The notes under the pieces: generated by a model
Told to the model about the DNA's origin: nothing
Databases searched by the model: none
Seen by the model: the letters and a program-made list of their open reading frames with translations, nothing else
Assembly (NCBI RefSeq): GCF_937881195.1
Contig: NZ_CALGFC010000029.1
Span: forward strand, 8,586-72,585
From: an uncultured Methanobrevibacter sp.
Lineage (GTDB): Archaea > Methanobacteriota > Methanobacteria > Methanobacteriales > Methanobacteriaceae
DNA: 64,000 bases
Direction: 5' to 3'
Translations under genes and position numbers: made by a program
Shown: positions 30,629 through 39,636 of the stretch, piece after piece
Position numbering within the stretch: position 1 is the stretch's first letter
Layout: each line of letters starts with the position of its first letter

Positions 30629-31169
30629 ATAGCATTTTAACAATCTAATTTTTCTTTTTGATTAAATTATAAAATCTTCATTAGCTTATCATAATTTTTA
30701 ATTAATTATTTAATTTTATTAATATCATAAATTAAATAATATCTATTAAATTCTAGATCAAATATTCATTATTATCTATTAAATTTTCGATTGAATATTA
30801 ATTATAAATTTTAGATTAAATATTAATTATTATTTATTAAATTTTTGATTGAATATTAAATAATATTTATAAATTTTAAAATATATATTAATTCTTTATT
30901 TTATTTTAACAAATATTTAATTAAATTTTATTAATCTTTAATCTAAAATAAAATCTTAGTGGCCTTAATAATAATATTTAGAAAAATTATACTTAAAAAC
31001 ATTAACTTTATATACTATTTAAGACCAATTTATTATATCATATGAATTTTACTAATTAAGGAAATAGTTATAACTAATAGATAAATTTCCTTAGATATTT
31101 TTAGTTTTATACATATTCATAATGGTTATTTTAAAAAATAATTTATTTTAAGTTTACAAAAGTGATATT
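30629..31169. other. Spacer rrp42-rpl37ae with about 46-bp imperfect repeats
   Basis: Between about 30735 and 30870 a unit of the type TCTATTAAATTTTNGATTGAATATTAATTAT recurs three to four times with drift. No coding frame is seen. The 30 bases before rpl37ae include AAAGTGATATT, its ribosome-binding site. Confidence 0.5.
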
Positions 31170-31439
31170 ATGGCAAGAACAAAAAAAGTGGGAATTACAG
31201 GAAGATTTGGAGCAAGATACGGAAGAAAAGCTAAAAGAACTGTAAAATCCATTGAAGAAAACATGAAAAAGAAGCATGTTTGTCCTAAATGTGATAGACC
31301 AGCTGTTAAAAGACAAGCTGTAGGTATTTGGAAATGTAGTAAATGTGGTACTGTATTTACTGGTGGAGCTTATGTTCCTCAAACTCCAATGCTCAAAACA
31401 GCCACTAGAAACATTAAGAGGGTAGTCGGAGGGGACTAA
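31170..31439 (+). CDS. rpl37ae: Ribosomal protein eL43 (L37Ae)
   Basis: This 89-residue zinc-ribbon protein of the large ribosomal subunit starts [20 protein letters not shown]. The zinc site is [23 protein letters not shown] (CxxC-x14-CxxC; about residues 38-59). The C terminus is basic. Length is normal for the family. Its stop codon touches the start of rpoP, and its last codons (CGGAGGGGAC) provide the rpoP ribosome-binding site, so the two genes are translationally coupled. Confidence 0.95.
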   Translation: MARTKKVGITGRFGARYGRKAKRTVKSIEENMKKKHVCPKCDRPAVKRQAVGIWKCSKCGTVFTGGAYVPQTPMLKTATRNIKRVVGGD

Positions 31440-31571
31440 TTGTATAAATGTTCTGAATGTGGAACTGAAATTGATCCAAAAAGCTACATGGAAAACAAAT
31501 GTCCAAAATGTAGATATAGGATTCTCTTCAAAAAAGTTCCAGCTGTTAAAAGGAATATTAAAGCAAGATAA
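31440..31571 (+). CDS. rpoP: DNA-directed RNA polymerase subunit P (Rpo12)
   Basis: This 43-residue subunit P of RNA polymerase starts at TTG 31440 directly after the rpl37ae stop. It reads [12 protein letters not shown], then [18 protein letters not shown] and a basic end NIKAR. The CxxC-x13-CxxC pattern binds the zinc known for Rpo12/Rpb12. GGAGGGG inside the end of rpl37ae serves as its ribosome-binding site. The small size and the TTG start make it easy to miss. The pair rpl37ae-rpoP is conserved in Euryarchaeota. Confidence 0.94.
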   Translation: MYKCSECGTEIDPKSYMENKCPKCRYRILFKKVPAVKRNIKAR

Positions 31572-32009
31572 TTACTTAAATATTAAGCTCAAAATAATTA
31601 TTTAAATATTAGCTATACATTTATTTATCTAAAAATAATATAATAGCTTTATATAATTAATTATTAAATTTTTTATTTATTAATAGCTTGTTTTAATGAT
31701 ATTATTTATTCAACTATTTATTTTAGATTGATTAGTAGATATCGATTAATATTTAGTTTATAAAATATTAATTTCATATTTATCTATATCTTAAATATTA
31801 ATATCTATTTTTAATTACTAATTTTTTAAAATTAATCTATGATTTAACAGATTTATTTAATACTATCATTTTAGTTTTTAAAATTTTTAAGACAAATTTT
31901 TAAGATTAATTTTTAAGATTAATTTTTAAGATTAATTTTTTAATTATTTTTCTTCTTATAAAATTTTTAGATATTCATTTTTCATTATAATGTATTTTAA
32001 AGGATTTTT
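31572..32009. other. 438-base spacer rpoP-brix
   Basis: It has a fourfold 15-base repeat TTTTTAAGATTAAT at about 31887-31940. The rest is AT-rich without an ORF. AAAGGATTTTT just before 32010 is the ribosome-binding site of the Brix gene. Confidence 0.5.
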
Positions 32010-32522
32010 ATGTTAATTTCAACTTCAAGAAAACCATCATCAAAAACTCGTGCTTTTTGTAAAAATTTATCACATGCTCTTGATACAGATTATGTAAATC
32101 GTGGTAAAATGAGTATGAGAGAATTACAATTGAAATCTGCTACTTCGGGTCTAAGGAATATAGCTTTAGTTTATGAAATGAAAGGTAATCCAAGTAAAAT
32201 AACTTTTTTTTCTAATGATGGTGAGGAATTATTAGTTATTCTAGGATCAGTAAATACAACTAACAGACGTTTACATATAAAAACCTCTGAATTATCTTTT
32301 AAGTCAGAAATTCCAGAATTAGAGATCCTCAGTGAAATTTTACCTATTGATGAATCTAATAAGGATTATAATAAAAATCATATTCATGTTGAAAAATTAG
32401 ATTATGAATATGATGATGAAGTTGAAGATTTTAATAAAAGAATAGCTACTATTCATTTCTATAATAGAGATGGTGAAGATACAGGACTTAAAATCAATGT
32501 AAGAAAAATTATTATATTGTAA
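32010..32522 (+). CDS. Brix/IMP4-domain ribosome-biogenesis protein
   Basis: This 170-residue Brix-domain protein is predicted to bind rRNA during ribosome assembly. It starts MLISTSRKPSSKTRAFCKNLSHAL, the typical N terminus of archaeal Brix proteins (TSRKPS-R motif). It continues LRNIALVYEMKGNPSKITFFSNDG. ATG 32010 follows AAAGGATTTTT. Its position after rpoP and before pcc1 is conserved in archaea. Length is near that of single-domain archaeal members. Confidence 0.88.
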   Translation: MLISTSRKPSSKTRAFCKNLSHALDTDYVNRGKMSMRELQLKSATSGLRNIALVYEMKGNPSKITFFSNDGEELLVILGSVNTTNRRLHIKTSELSFKSEIPELEILSEILPIDESNKDYNKNHIHVEKLDYEYDDEVEDFNKRIATIHFYNRDGEDTGLKINVRKIIIL

Positions 32523-32749
32523 TATGTTTATAAATCAGGTGCATATTTAATATTTTTATTTAATTTAATTCTTTTATTCTTAATATTAATTTTATAATAT
32601 TAATTTTATATATCAATTTATTGTATATTAAATATTATATTAATTATTAAATTATTAATTAATTTATTAGCTATTAATTTATTATTTATTAGCTATTAAT
32701 ATATTATTTATTAGCTATTAATTTATTATTTATTTATGGAGGAGTTATT

Positions 32750-33025
32750 ATTTCAGAAAGTTCTTTCAACACTTTAAATTCAGTTAAAGGCAATATCATC
32801 ATAGATTTAGAAAGTGAAAAAGTTGCTAAAATTGTTTTTGACTCTGTTTTATTAGAATTTGATTCTTCTCCAGATTATAGGTCTAAAATGAATATTACTT
32901 TAAATAATACTGAACTTATTATAAATATTAAATCTGAAGATGCAACTTCTTTTAGAGCTTCTATAAACTCTGCTATTAAATGGATTAGTTTAGCAATAGA
33001 TATTAATGATTTAGTTGAAGAATAA
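32750..33025 (+). CDS. pcc1: KEOPS complex subunit Pcc1, apparent ATT start
   Basis: A 91-residue reading frame encodes Pcc1, the dimerising subunit of the KEOPS complex that makes t6A in tRNA. Recognised features are GNIIIDLESEKVAKIVFDSV, DSSPDYRSKMNITL and DATSFRASINSAIKWISLA. No ATG, GTG or TTG occurs in frame between the upstream stop TAG (32690) and the conserved domain. The first in-frame ATG is inside the domain at about 32889. A full Shine-Dalgarno GGAGGAG (32738-32744) is followed five bases later by ATT 32750, so initiation at ATT is the simplest reading. The gene sits in its usual place between brix and pfdB. Confidence 0.87.
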   Translation: MSESSFNTLNSVKGNIIIDLESEKVAKIVFDSVLLEFDSSPDYRSKMNITLNNTELIINIKSEDATSFRASINSAIKWISLAIDINDLVEE

Positions 33026-33329
33026 TAAAATTTATATTTATATTAGATAATAATAAATACTATAATAAATATACTTTTTTATACTTTTTTACAAGTTTTT
33101 TATTTATTATAAAATTAAAACATTGAATTGTAAATTAAGTATATTTTATTAGAATAATCATTAAATTTATATAGGTATTTATTATAATTAAGTAAATAGC
33201 TATAGAAATAAATAAATTAATAGCTAAATTAAGCTTTCAATTGATTAATATATTATAATATATTAATATCATGGGCTAAATTTGTTATTATATTTAGTTT
33301 TTTTATCATAAAATAATAAAGGTGAAAAT

Positions 33330-33677
33330 ATGGAAGTACCTCAAAATATACAACATCAATTAACTCAATTTCAACAATTACAACAGCAAGCTCAAGCTGT
33401 AACTGTACAAAAACAAAATTTAGACATTCAAATTCAGGAAACTGAAAGTGCTCTTGAAGAATTAAAGAAAACCGATGAGAATGCTGATGTTTTTAAAACT
33501 GCTGGAAATTTATTAATTAAAGTAGATAGAAATGAAATTAATGAAGAACTTGAAGAAAAAATAGAAACTCTTAAATTAAGAGAAAAAACAATGACTAGAC
33601 AAGAAGAAAGAGTCATGAAAAAACTTCAAGAGATGCAATCTTCAATTCAAGAAGCTATGCAAAATCAAGCACAATAA
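33330..33677 (+). CDS. pfdB: Prefoldin subunit beta
   Basis: This 115-residue beta prefoldin forms a coiled-coil hexamer with alpha subunits and passes unfolded proteins to the thermosome. It begins MEVPQNIQHQLTQFQQLQQQ. Two long heptad-bearing helices (about 5-45 and 75-110) flank the hairpin KTAGNLLIKVDRNEINEELE. Gln-rich ends are usual. ATG 33330 follows AAAGGTGAAAAT. It is placed after pcc1 as in other Euryarchaeota. Confidence 0.93.
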   Translation: MEVPQNIQHQLTQFQQLQQQAQAVTVQKQNLDIQIQETESALEELKKTDENADVFKTAGNLLIKVDRNEINEELEEKIETLKLREKTMTRQEERVMKKLQEMQSSIQEAMQNQAQ

Positions 33678-33954
33678 ATAGTTTTAATAATTATAATAGT
33701 TTTAATAATTATAAAATTTATTCAGTTATAATAAAATTATTGTAATTTATATAAATTTTTTATTTTTATAAATCTGAAAATGAAGATTTTAATTTAATGA
33801 AAGTTTTTTATTTTTATAGGTTTTAAAAACGAATTTTTTATTATTTATTAGCTATTTTTATTAGCTATTTTTATTAGCTATTTTTATTTATTATTTTATT
33901 TACAAATTTTATCCCTTAAATTATTAATTGGGGATATAATTAGGATGTTTTAAT

Positions 33955-34239
33955 TTGAACAAACTTAAAAAATTATCTCAAGAGGATTTAGACACTATAT
34001 CACAATATTTTTCGGATAAAGCTAATGAAATTATTTTGTCCAAAATTCCATCAAAAGAAGTTTTAGATTTAGATCTTGATATTGATGCAACTTACGATGG
34101 TGAGGAATTAGATATTAATATTGATGTTGATATTGCTCTTGATGAGCTTTCTAAGATTAAAAATGATGATATTGAAATTGCTATTGAAGAATCTTATAAG
34201 CAATTGGATATATTTATTGACGAAAATTACCGAGAATAA
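33955..34239 (+). CDS. DUF3194 protein
   Basis: This 94-residue acidic protein (MNKLKKLSQEDLDTISQYFSD...) is the short protein found directly after prefoldin beta in many Euryarchaeota and catalogued as DUF3194. Function is unknown. It has an alternating beta pattern in the middle (LDLDLDIDATYDGEELDINIDVDIAL), helical ends and no Cys. The start is TTG 33955 after AGGATGTTTTAAT. It closes the superoperon. Confidence 0.8.
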   Translation: MNKLKKLSQEDLDTISQYFSDKANEIILSKIPSKEVLDLDLDIDATYDGEELDINIDVDIALDELSKIKNDDIEIAIEESYKQLDIFIDENYRE

Positions 34240-34350
34240 TATTTTATATTATTTATTTAACTTGAAGATTCTAATCTACTAATAATATAATTTTTTTTAT
34301 TTTTTGAGATTTTAGTTTTATTTTAATCAGTTTTAATTATTTTTATCCAC

Positions 34351-34426
34351 TTTAAACTATTTTCTAATTTTAAACTATTTTCCAATTTTAAAATATTTTC
34401 CTATTTTAAAATATTTTTTAATAACT
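34351..34426 (+). repeat. Four-copy 18-bp tandem repeat after the DUF3194 gene
   Basis: Units follow the pattern TTTAAACTATTTTCTAAT, each differing at one to four positions from its neighbour. The array ends shortly before the promoter of the candidate ncRNA. Confidence 0.65.
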
Positions 34427-34532
34427 TTTTACTAAATCTTGATTTATATTAATTCTTTTGTCTTTAATGAAAATTTATGATTAACTTAATTTTATTTTAA
34501 TTTTATCAACTTCATTTTATAAAATCTCAAGT

Positions 34533-34555
34533 AAACTTTAAATACTATAAAGTTT
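34533..34555 (+). promoter_or_regulatory. TATA box inside an 8-bp inverted repeat
   Basis: AAACTTTA (34533-34540) and TAAAGTTT (34548-34555) are perfect inverted copies seven bases apart. The TATA-like TTTAAATA (34537-34544) overlaps the left arm. About 25 bases downstream, a conserved-looking GC-richer transcript begins. A repressor bound here would cover the TBP site. Confidence 0.55.
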
Positions 34556-34564
34556 ATATTATAA

Positions 34565-34660
34565 GTATGGGTCCAACTCCTTAGTTTATCATAAAATGAA
34601 CTATAATATATTAGATTTGGGGTGTTTCCCCAATCTATTATAAATGGGGTTTTTTATTTT
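34565..34660 (+). ncRNA. Candidate structured small RNA, two hairpins plus poly-T
   Basis: No ORF covers this block, yet it is GC-richer than its surroundings and folds neatly. Hairpin 1 is TAGTTTAT-CATAAA-ATGAACTA (34582-34603, one G-T pair). Hairpin 2 is AGATT(T)GGGG-TGTTT-CCCCAATCT (34613-34636). A second GGGG at 34646-34649, followed by T6AT4-type sequence, can pair with the same CCCC. Terminator-like and alternative forms are therefore mutually exclusive, as in an attenuator. A TATA box lies about 25-30 bases upstream. It may be a free-standing RNA or a leader of the membrane protein gene at 34900. Confidence 0.55.
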
Positions 34661-34899
34661 TTTATTTATAAAATTAGATTTTTTATAGATTTTTTACTTT
34701 TTCTATTCAATTAGCTATTCTCTTTTTTAAATTATTATATCAATTAGTTTTTATGTTTAATATAAAAGTTTATATTGGCTATTTTTATATTTAATTTATA
34801 TCTAAAAATCTAAAATTTTTTATAGTAGAAATTACAAAATTTCTATATTAATATTCTATATCATCATATACAATTTTCTAATTCTACTTTTGTGATAAA

Positions 34900-35622
34900 A
34901 TGAAAAGATCAACTTTGATTACAATAATATTGGCTCTTATATTAATTTTTGGAGCATATTTATGGGGAATGACTCAAATTAGTCTTGTAGAGCCAGTTGG
35001 ACGCCTTACAATAACAAAAATAGGTAATCCTGACATGTTTCCAGATCATGGTAATGCAGAAGTACTTGGTGATTATGCTGCTAAAACTGGTTCAAAGTGT
35101 GTTCTAGTAGTTCATTATGGTGGAGATTCTAATTATCGTCAATTCGTTCAAGAAAGTCCACTTTCTTCATCTGGCGAAGTTAAGATTATAGAATTAGCAT
35201 TTGTGGATCCTTCGACATATAAAACCTATGTTGATTGGGGAGAAGTTTTTTATACTTTTATGTTTGGGATTCCTGAGGATAGGTATACTTATCGTGCAGA
35301 TGGAATATCCTTCCAAACTCTTGATGAAGCTTTAGCGTATGTTGATCAAGAAGCTAAAAATTATGGGCAAGAAGGACCTATTCCAATGTTTTATCATGGA
35401 ACTGTAAGGCAAGGAGGCCCATACCTTAATCCTGGTTGTGGTTTTCCACTTTATACTCAAATATCTTGGAAACAGTATGGTCGTTTTGGTGCATATTATT
35501 ATGTTGCAAAAGGTTTAATTTGGCCTTATTTATCTAATAGGTATTATCCTTATGAGATTAGCCATTTATCTGATTTACAAAAGTTATACAATGAAGGTAA
35601 CCTTGATTATACAGCTATTTGA
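34900..35622 (+). CDS. Membrane-anchored protein of unknown function
   Basis: This 240-residue protein has one N-terminal hydrophobic helix (about residues 5-27; LITIILALILIFGAYLWG). The remaining domain is predicted outside the membrane, and the helix could be an uncleaved signal anchor. The outer domain has two Cys (TGSKCVLVVHY and LNPGCGFPLY) and is Tyr/Pro-rich near the end (YYYVAKGLIWPYLSNRYYPYE). I recognise no family. ATG 34900 follows GTGATAAA. It stands alone between the candidate ncRNA and the feo region. A secreted disulfide between the two Cys is possible. Confidence 0.7.
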   Translation: MKRSTLITIILALILIFGAYLWGMTQISLVEPVGRLTITKIGNPDMFPDHGNAEVLGDYAAKTGSKCVLVVHYGGDSNYRQFVQESPLSSSGEVKIIELAFVDPSTYKTYVDWGEVFYTFMFGIPEDRYTYRADGISFQTLDEALAYVDQEAKNYGQEGPIPMFYHGTVRQGGPYLNPGCGFPLYTQISWKQYGRFGAYYYVAKGLIWPYLSNRYYPYEISHLSDLQKLYNEGNLDYTAI

Positions 35623-35792
35623 TTATTTAATCTCTTTTTTGATTTATTTTTTTTATATTATATTTTAACTATTTTTTAGGCCTCTTTTATTTTTTATACC
35701 TCTTTTATTTTTTATATTATTTTTTAATTTTATTCATTTTTCTTCTATTCTATATTTTTTTATAAATAATTATAATTCAACTATGAAAAATT

Positions 35793-35820
35793 TTTAGGTA
35801 AACCTAAACATTTATATAGG
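35793..35820 (+). promoter_or_regulatory. DtxR-like operator 1 abutting a TATA box
   Basis: TTTAGGTAAACCTAAA (35793-35808) is a near-perfect palindrome. It is followed at once by CATTTATATAGG, a TATA box. The operator covers the BRE position, so a bound repressor would exclude TFB. It resembles the iron/manganese-dependent DtxR/IdeR operator class. Confidence 0.75.
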
Positions 35821-35843
35821 ATGAAGATATTATATTAATCTAG

Positions 35844-35859
35844 TTTAGGTATACCTAAA
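35844..35859 (+). promoter_or_regulatory. DtxR-like operator 2, perfect palindrome
   Basis: TTTAGGTATACCTAAA is a perfect 16-bp palindrome, about 25-30 bases downstream of the first TATA box. It therefore lies at the presumed transcription start. Confidence 0.78.
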
Positions 35860-35941
35860 TTAAATAATTTTTAAAATAATTTTTGTTCACCTAATTTTAT
35901 CTAAACATTTATATACTAATTAATAGAAATATAAAATTGTC

Positions 35942-35985
35942 TTTAGGTATTCCTAAATAAAAAATATTATTTAGGTATGCCTAAA
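35942..35985 (+). promoter_or_regulatory. DtxR-like operators 3 and 4, tandem
   Basis: TTTAGGTATTCCTAAA (35942-35957) and TTTAGGTATGCCTAAA (35970-35985) are spaced 28 bases centre to centre. They lie downstream of a second TATA box (ACATTTATATAC, about 35904-35915), again at the presumed start region. Confidence 0.75.
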
Positions 35986-36095
35986 TTTAAAATAATATTT
36001 GGTTTTAACTAAATATATTTGTTCTAAATATAATAAAATCGATTTAAATAGGATTTAATAATATTATTTATCTATTTATTTCATATAAGCCATTA

Positions 36096-36111
36096 TTTAG
36101 GCATTACTAAA
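36096..36111 (+). promoter_or_regulatory. Degenerate DtxR-like site 5 near feoA
   Basis: TTTAGGCATTACTAAA matches the other boxes at most positions but has weaker dyad symmetry. It lies 80 bases before feoA. A half-site ATTTAGGA follows at about 36120. Confidence 0.5.
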
Positions 36112-36190
36112 TTTTATTATATTTAGGATTTTTAAAAATTTTTATAAATTTCTAATTAATTTAAATTAAAAGGTGTGAGAAGGTGAAAAG

Positions 36191-36451
36191 ATGGAGGAAA
36201 AAAAGATTAATTCAATAAAAACATTAAATGAACTTAAAAACGGTGAAAAAGGGACTATTGTTTCTTTTTCTGATAGAGGGGATGTTGAATTAAAGAGACA
36301 TCTTTTAGGCATGGGATTTGTTAAAGGTTCTGAAATCACTTTAGAAAAAATAGCTCCTTTAGGAGATCCTATTAAATTTAGATTAAAAGGATATTCTATA
36401 TGTCTTCGTAAAAATGAAGCAGAAAATATCAAAGTTGAAGTATTGAACTAA
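36191..36451 (+). CDS. feoA: Ferrous iron transport protein FeoA
   Basis: This 86-residue SH3-like FeoA-domain protein supports FeoB-mediated Fe(II) uptake. The pattern is KTLNELKNGEKGTIVSFSDRGDVELKRHLLGMGFVKGSEI, with ending KGYSICLRKNEAENIKVE. Length is as usual (about 75-90). ATG 36191 follows AGAAGGTGAAAAG. Upstream lie two TATA boxes and five DtxR-type palindromes, so iron repression is likely. feoB follows after 402 bases. Confidence 0.92.
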   Translation: MEEKKINSIKTLNELKNGEKGTIVSFSDRGDVELKRHLLGMGFVKGSEITLEKIAPLGDPIKFRLKGYSICLRKNEAENIKVEVLN

Positions 36452-36853
36452 TATATATTTTTAATATTCTAAATTATTATAAATTATTACTAAATAATGA
36501 AATAATTATTAATGGATTCCATATTTATTATATTTAATATTTATTTATAAAATATATCTATATTTTAATTAAATAAGTTTGTATTTTAATGAAATTGGTT
36601 TATATTATAATTAAATAGAGTTATATTTTAATGGAATAGTTCTATAATTTAATGAAATATTTTTTATATTTTCATTAATCTTTTTATATTTTTTATAAAA
36701 TTTTTGTATTTTTTAGAAAGGTAGTCATAACAATAAATTTTTATAATTATTTTACAATTTTCAGTTAGTTATAATTTATTAAAATATTAAAAATTATATA
36801 TTTCGTACTTGATTTTTCCATAAATTTATCATTTTTAGTAAGGTGGAAAATTA
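36452..36853. other. 402-base spacer feoA-feoB
   Basis: AT-rich repeats of TTATATTTTAATGGAATAG type occur at about 36580-36660, and GAAAGGTAGTCATAAC at about 36716-36731. There is no DtxR-like palindrome here, so feoB may be read from the feoA promoter. No ORF is seen. Confidence 0.45.
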
Positions 36854-38869
36854 ATGAATAATATAAAAGTAGGGTTAGCTGGAAATCCTAATGTGGGTAA
36901 AACAACTTTATTCAATCAATTGACTGGTCTTCGGCAACATGTTGGAAATTGGCCAGGTAAAACTGTAGAAAAAGCAGAGGGGCATCTAAATTTTAATGAT
37001 TCTAGAATCGATGTAATTGATCTTCCAGGAAATTATGCACTTAGTGCTCATTCTATTGAAGAAATAGTTTCTAGAGATTTTATTGTTGATGAAAGCTCTG
37101 ATGTTATTGTCAATGTTATTGATGCAACCAATATTGAGAGAAATTTATATTTAACTACTCAAATGATGGAATTGGGCGCAAATTTAGTCATTGCTCTTAA
37201 TATGAATAAATTTGCTAGAAAAAGGGATTATAATATTGATATAACTGAATTATCTGAATTATTAGGAATTCCGGTAGTTGAAATTGAAGCTAGAGATAAT
37301 ACTGGTAAAGATGAACTGTTAAAAGCAGTTCAAGAAGCTGTTAAAAATCCTATAGATAGTAGCAAAAAATTAGTATATGGTAAGGAATTAAATGAACATT
37401 TAGATGATCTTAAAACATTAATTGAAAAAAATAAAGAATTAATGGATGTTCCTTCTTCTTGGACAGCTATAAAACTATTAGAAAATGATGATATAATAAT
37501 TGAAAAAGTTAAATCTTCTTCAAATTTCATTGAAATATTTAATGAAGTAGAAAAAGTTAAAAAACATTTTCAAGATGTTTTTAATGAAACTACTGAAGAA
37601 GTAATAGCTAATTATAGGTATTCTTTCATTGATGGTCTAGTTAAAGAATCAATAACAAAACCAGAAATAGAAAAACAATCACTCACAGAAAAAATTGATA
37701 GGGTTGTTACTAATAGATTTTTGGGTCTTCCAATATTTTTAATTATAATGTGGGCCATATTTCAGATTACTTTCACTGTTGGAGCACCATTCCAAGATCT
37801 TATTGATGCGGGATTTGTAATGCTTGGAGATGGTATAATTGCGGTTCTTGGTGAAACTTGGCTTTCATCACTACTTGTTAATGGTATAATTGGTGGTGTT
37901 GGTGGAGTACTTGTATTTTTACCAGTAATATTTCTGATGTTTCTAATGATTAGTATTCTTGAAGATTCTGGATATCTTGCAAGAGCTGCTTTTGTTATGG
38001 ATAAACTTATGCATAAATTAGTAGGTCTTCATGGAAAAGCATTTATTCCAATGATATTAGGATTTGGTTGCGGAGTTCCAGGAATTATGGCTACTAGGAC
38101 AATGGAACATGAACGAGATAGAATTTTGACTATGATGATAATTCCATTCATGTCATGTACTGCTAGACTGCCAGTTTACGCATTATTCGTAGCTGCTTTT
38201 TTTACAGCTTTTCAAGGAGAGGTTATATTTTCTTTATATCTTTTAGGAATAGCTGTGGCTATTATTGTAGCAGCAATACTTAAACGTACAACTTTTAAAG
38301 GAATTACTAGTCCTTTTGTTATGGAATTGCCTTCATATAAATTACCTTCTGTAAAAGGAGTTCTTATTCATACTTGGGAAAAAGGCTATGGATTCATTAA
38401 AAAAGCAGGTACAATAATCCTTGCAGCATCTATAATTGTATGGATATTAAGTAGTCTGCCTATGGGAGTTGATTATGGATCACAAGAAAGTGTAATTGGT
38501 CAAATTGGTACTGCAATATCTCCAATTTTCGGACCAATTGGATTTGGTGAATGGCAACCTGCAGTAGCACTATTATTTGGAGTAGTTGCTAAGGAGGTGG
38601 TTGTAGGAACTTTCAGTTCCCTGTTCGGAGTAGCTGAGGAAGGATCGGGAATTGAATCAGCTATGCATGAAATATTCACACCACTTTCAGCATATTCTTT
38701 CTTGGTGTTTGTGTTGTTATATGTGCCGTGTTTTGCAGCTTTAGGTACTATAAAACAAGAAACAAACTCTTGGAAATGGCCAATTTTCATGGTAGTTGTT
38801 ACAACAGTAACTGCATATATCGTATCGTTTATTATTTATCAGGGCGGTACACTTTTGGGCTTTGCCTAA
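36854..38869 (+). CDS. feoB: Ferrous iron transporter FeoB
   Basis: This 671-residue protein takes up Fe(II) across the cell membrane. The N-terminal G domain has G1 [16 protein letters not shown] (about 8-23), [15 protein letters not shown] and G3 DLPG. The membrane part has FeoB signatures [35 protein letters not shown] and [16 protein letters not shown], plus eight or more helices. The G4 site reads NMNK (116-119) where N-x-x-D is normal, so the Asp that selects guanine is missing at its usual place. ATG 36854 follows AAGGTGGAAAATTA. Iron regulation through the upstream palindromes is likely. Confidence 0.94.
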   Translation: MNNIKVGLAGNPNVGKTTLFNQLTGLRQHVGNWPGKTVEKAEGHLNFNDSRIDVIDLPGNYALSAHSIEEIVSRDFIVDESSDVIVNVIDATNIERNLYLTTQMMELGANLVIALNMNKFARKRDYNIDITELSELLGIPVVEIEARDNTGKDELLKAVQEAVKNPIDSSKKLVYGKELNEHLDDLKTLIEKNKELMDVPSSWTAIKLLENDDIIIEKVKSSSNFIEIFNEVEKVKKHFQDVFNETTEEVIANYRYSFIDGLVKESITKPEIEKQSLTEKIDRVVTNRFLGLPIFLIIMWAIFQITFTVGAPFQDLIDAGFVMLGDGIIAVLGETWLSSLLVNGIIGGVGGVLVFLPVIFLMFLMISILEDSGYLARAAFVMDKLMHKLVGLHGKAFIPMILGFGCGVPGIMATRTMEHERDRILTMMIIPFMSCTARLPVYALFVAAFFTAFQGEVIFSLYLLGIAVAIIVAAILKRTTFKGITSPFVMELPSYKLPSVKGVLIHTWEKGYGFIKKAGTIILAASIIVWILSSLPMGVDYGSQESVIGQIGTAISPIFGPIGFGEWQPAVALLFGVVAKEVVVGTFSSLFGVAEEGSGIESAMHEIFTPLSAYSFLVFVLLYVPCFAALGTIKQETNSWKWPIFMVVVTTVTAYIVSFIIYQGGTLLGFA

Positions 38870-39214
38870 ATTTCAAATATTGAAAATTAGGATTAATAAA
38901 TTTAAATTTTTTTATTAAAATTTTTATTTATTAATTTTTTTATTTTATTATAATTCTTATAATTTTTTATAATTTTTTTATTATAATTTTAATTTTATTA
39001 TAATTTTTTAACAAAATTTGTTTTTATATTAAAAACTGAATCTTTAACATTAAAATTATTATTGATTGTATAATTTATTTTTAAAAAGATTATAAAAAAT
39101 TATAAGAATTCAATTAAAAATTCAATTGAAAAATTTACATATTAAAAATTTATTATTTAATATAGAAAATTGTATATTATATATTTAATTACAGAAATTT
39201 ATAATGGTGAAAAA
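38870..39214. other. 345-base spacer after feoB
   Basis: Repeated TTATAATTTTTTTATTATAATTTT-type runs at about 38935-39010 can act as T-tract terminators. GGTGA (39206-39210) precedes the next small gene. Nothing else is seen. Confidence 0.45.
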
Positions 39215-39409
39215 ATGCAATGTAGAATGTGTGGCTATGAATTTGATGAAAAAATTGTAGGTAAAAGTTGCCAAGGTTGTGGAAAAAAAGAGTGCCAAAC
39301 AGTACATTGTCCTAATTGTGGTTATGGTAATTCACCTGAATATGAAGAAGAATTTAAATTTATAGGTTCTTTAAAAGATAAATTAAATTTTAAAAGAAAA
39401 AAAGAATAA
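39215..39409 (+). CDS. Small zinc-ribbon protein downstream of feoB
   Basis: This 64-residue protein starts at ATG 39215, four bases after GGTGA; the longer frame back to 39170 lacks a ribosome-binding site. It has CRMCGYEFD, CQGCGKKEC and CPNCGYGNSP, giving six to seven Cys able to bind one or two Zn or Fe atoms. The C terminus is basic (SLKDKLNFKRKKE). Similar short Cys-rich proteins follow feoB in other methanogens and may act as an Fe-sensing or Feo accessory factor. That role is inferred from position. Confidence 0.75.
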   Translation: MQCRMCGYEFDEKIVGKSCQGCGKKECQTVHCPNCGYGNSPEYEEEFKFIGSLKDKLNFKRKKE

Positions 39410-39636
39410 TTTAATTATTACTTAATTAATAATATCCTAATACATACTAATTTTAATAAGTATATTCTACTAATTATATCCTAATAATTATATCTTACTA
39501 ATTGGATTTTAATAATTATATTCTAATAATCATATTTTGATTATAAAAATTTTAATTATAAAATTTTAATTATAGAATTTTAATAATAGGAGTTAATATT
39601 ACTGGTATTTATTTACTTTATTTATCATTTGATAAT

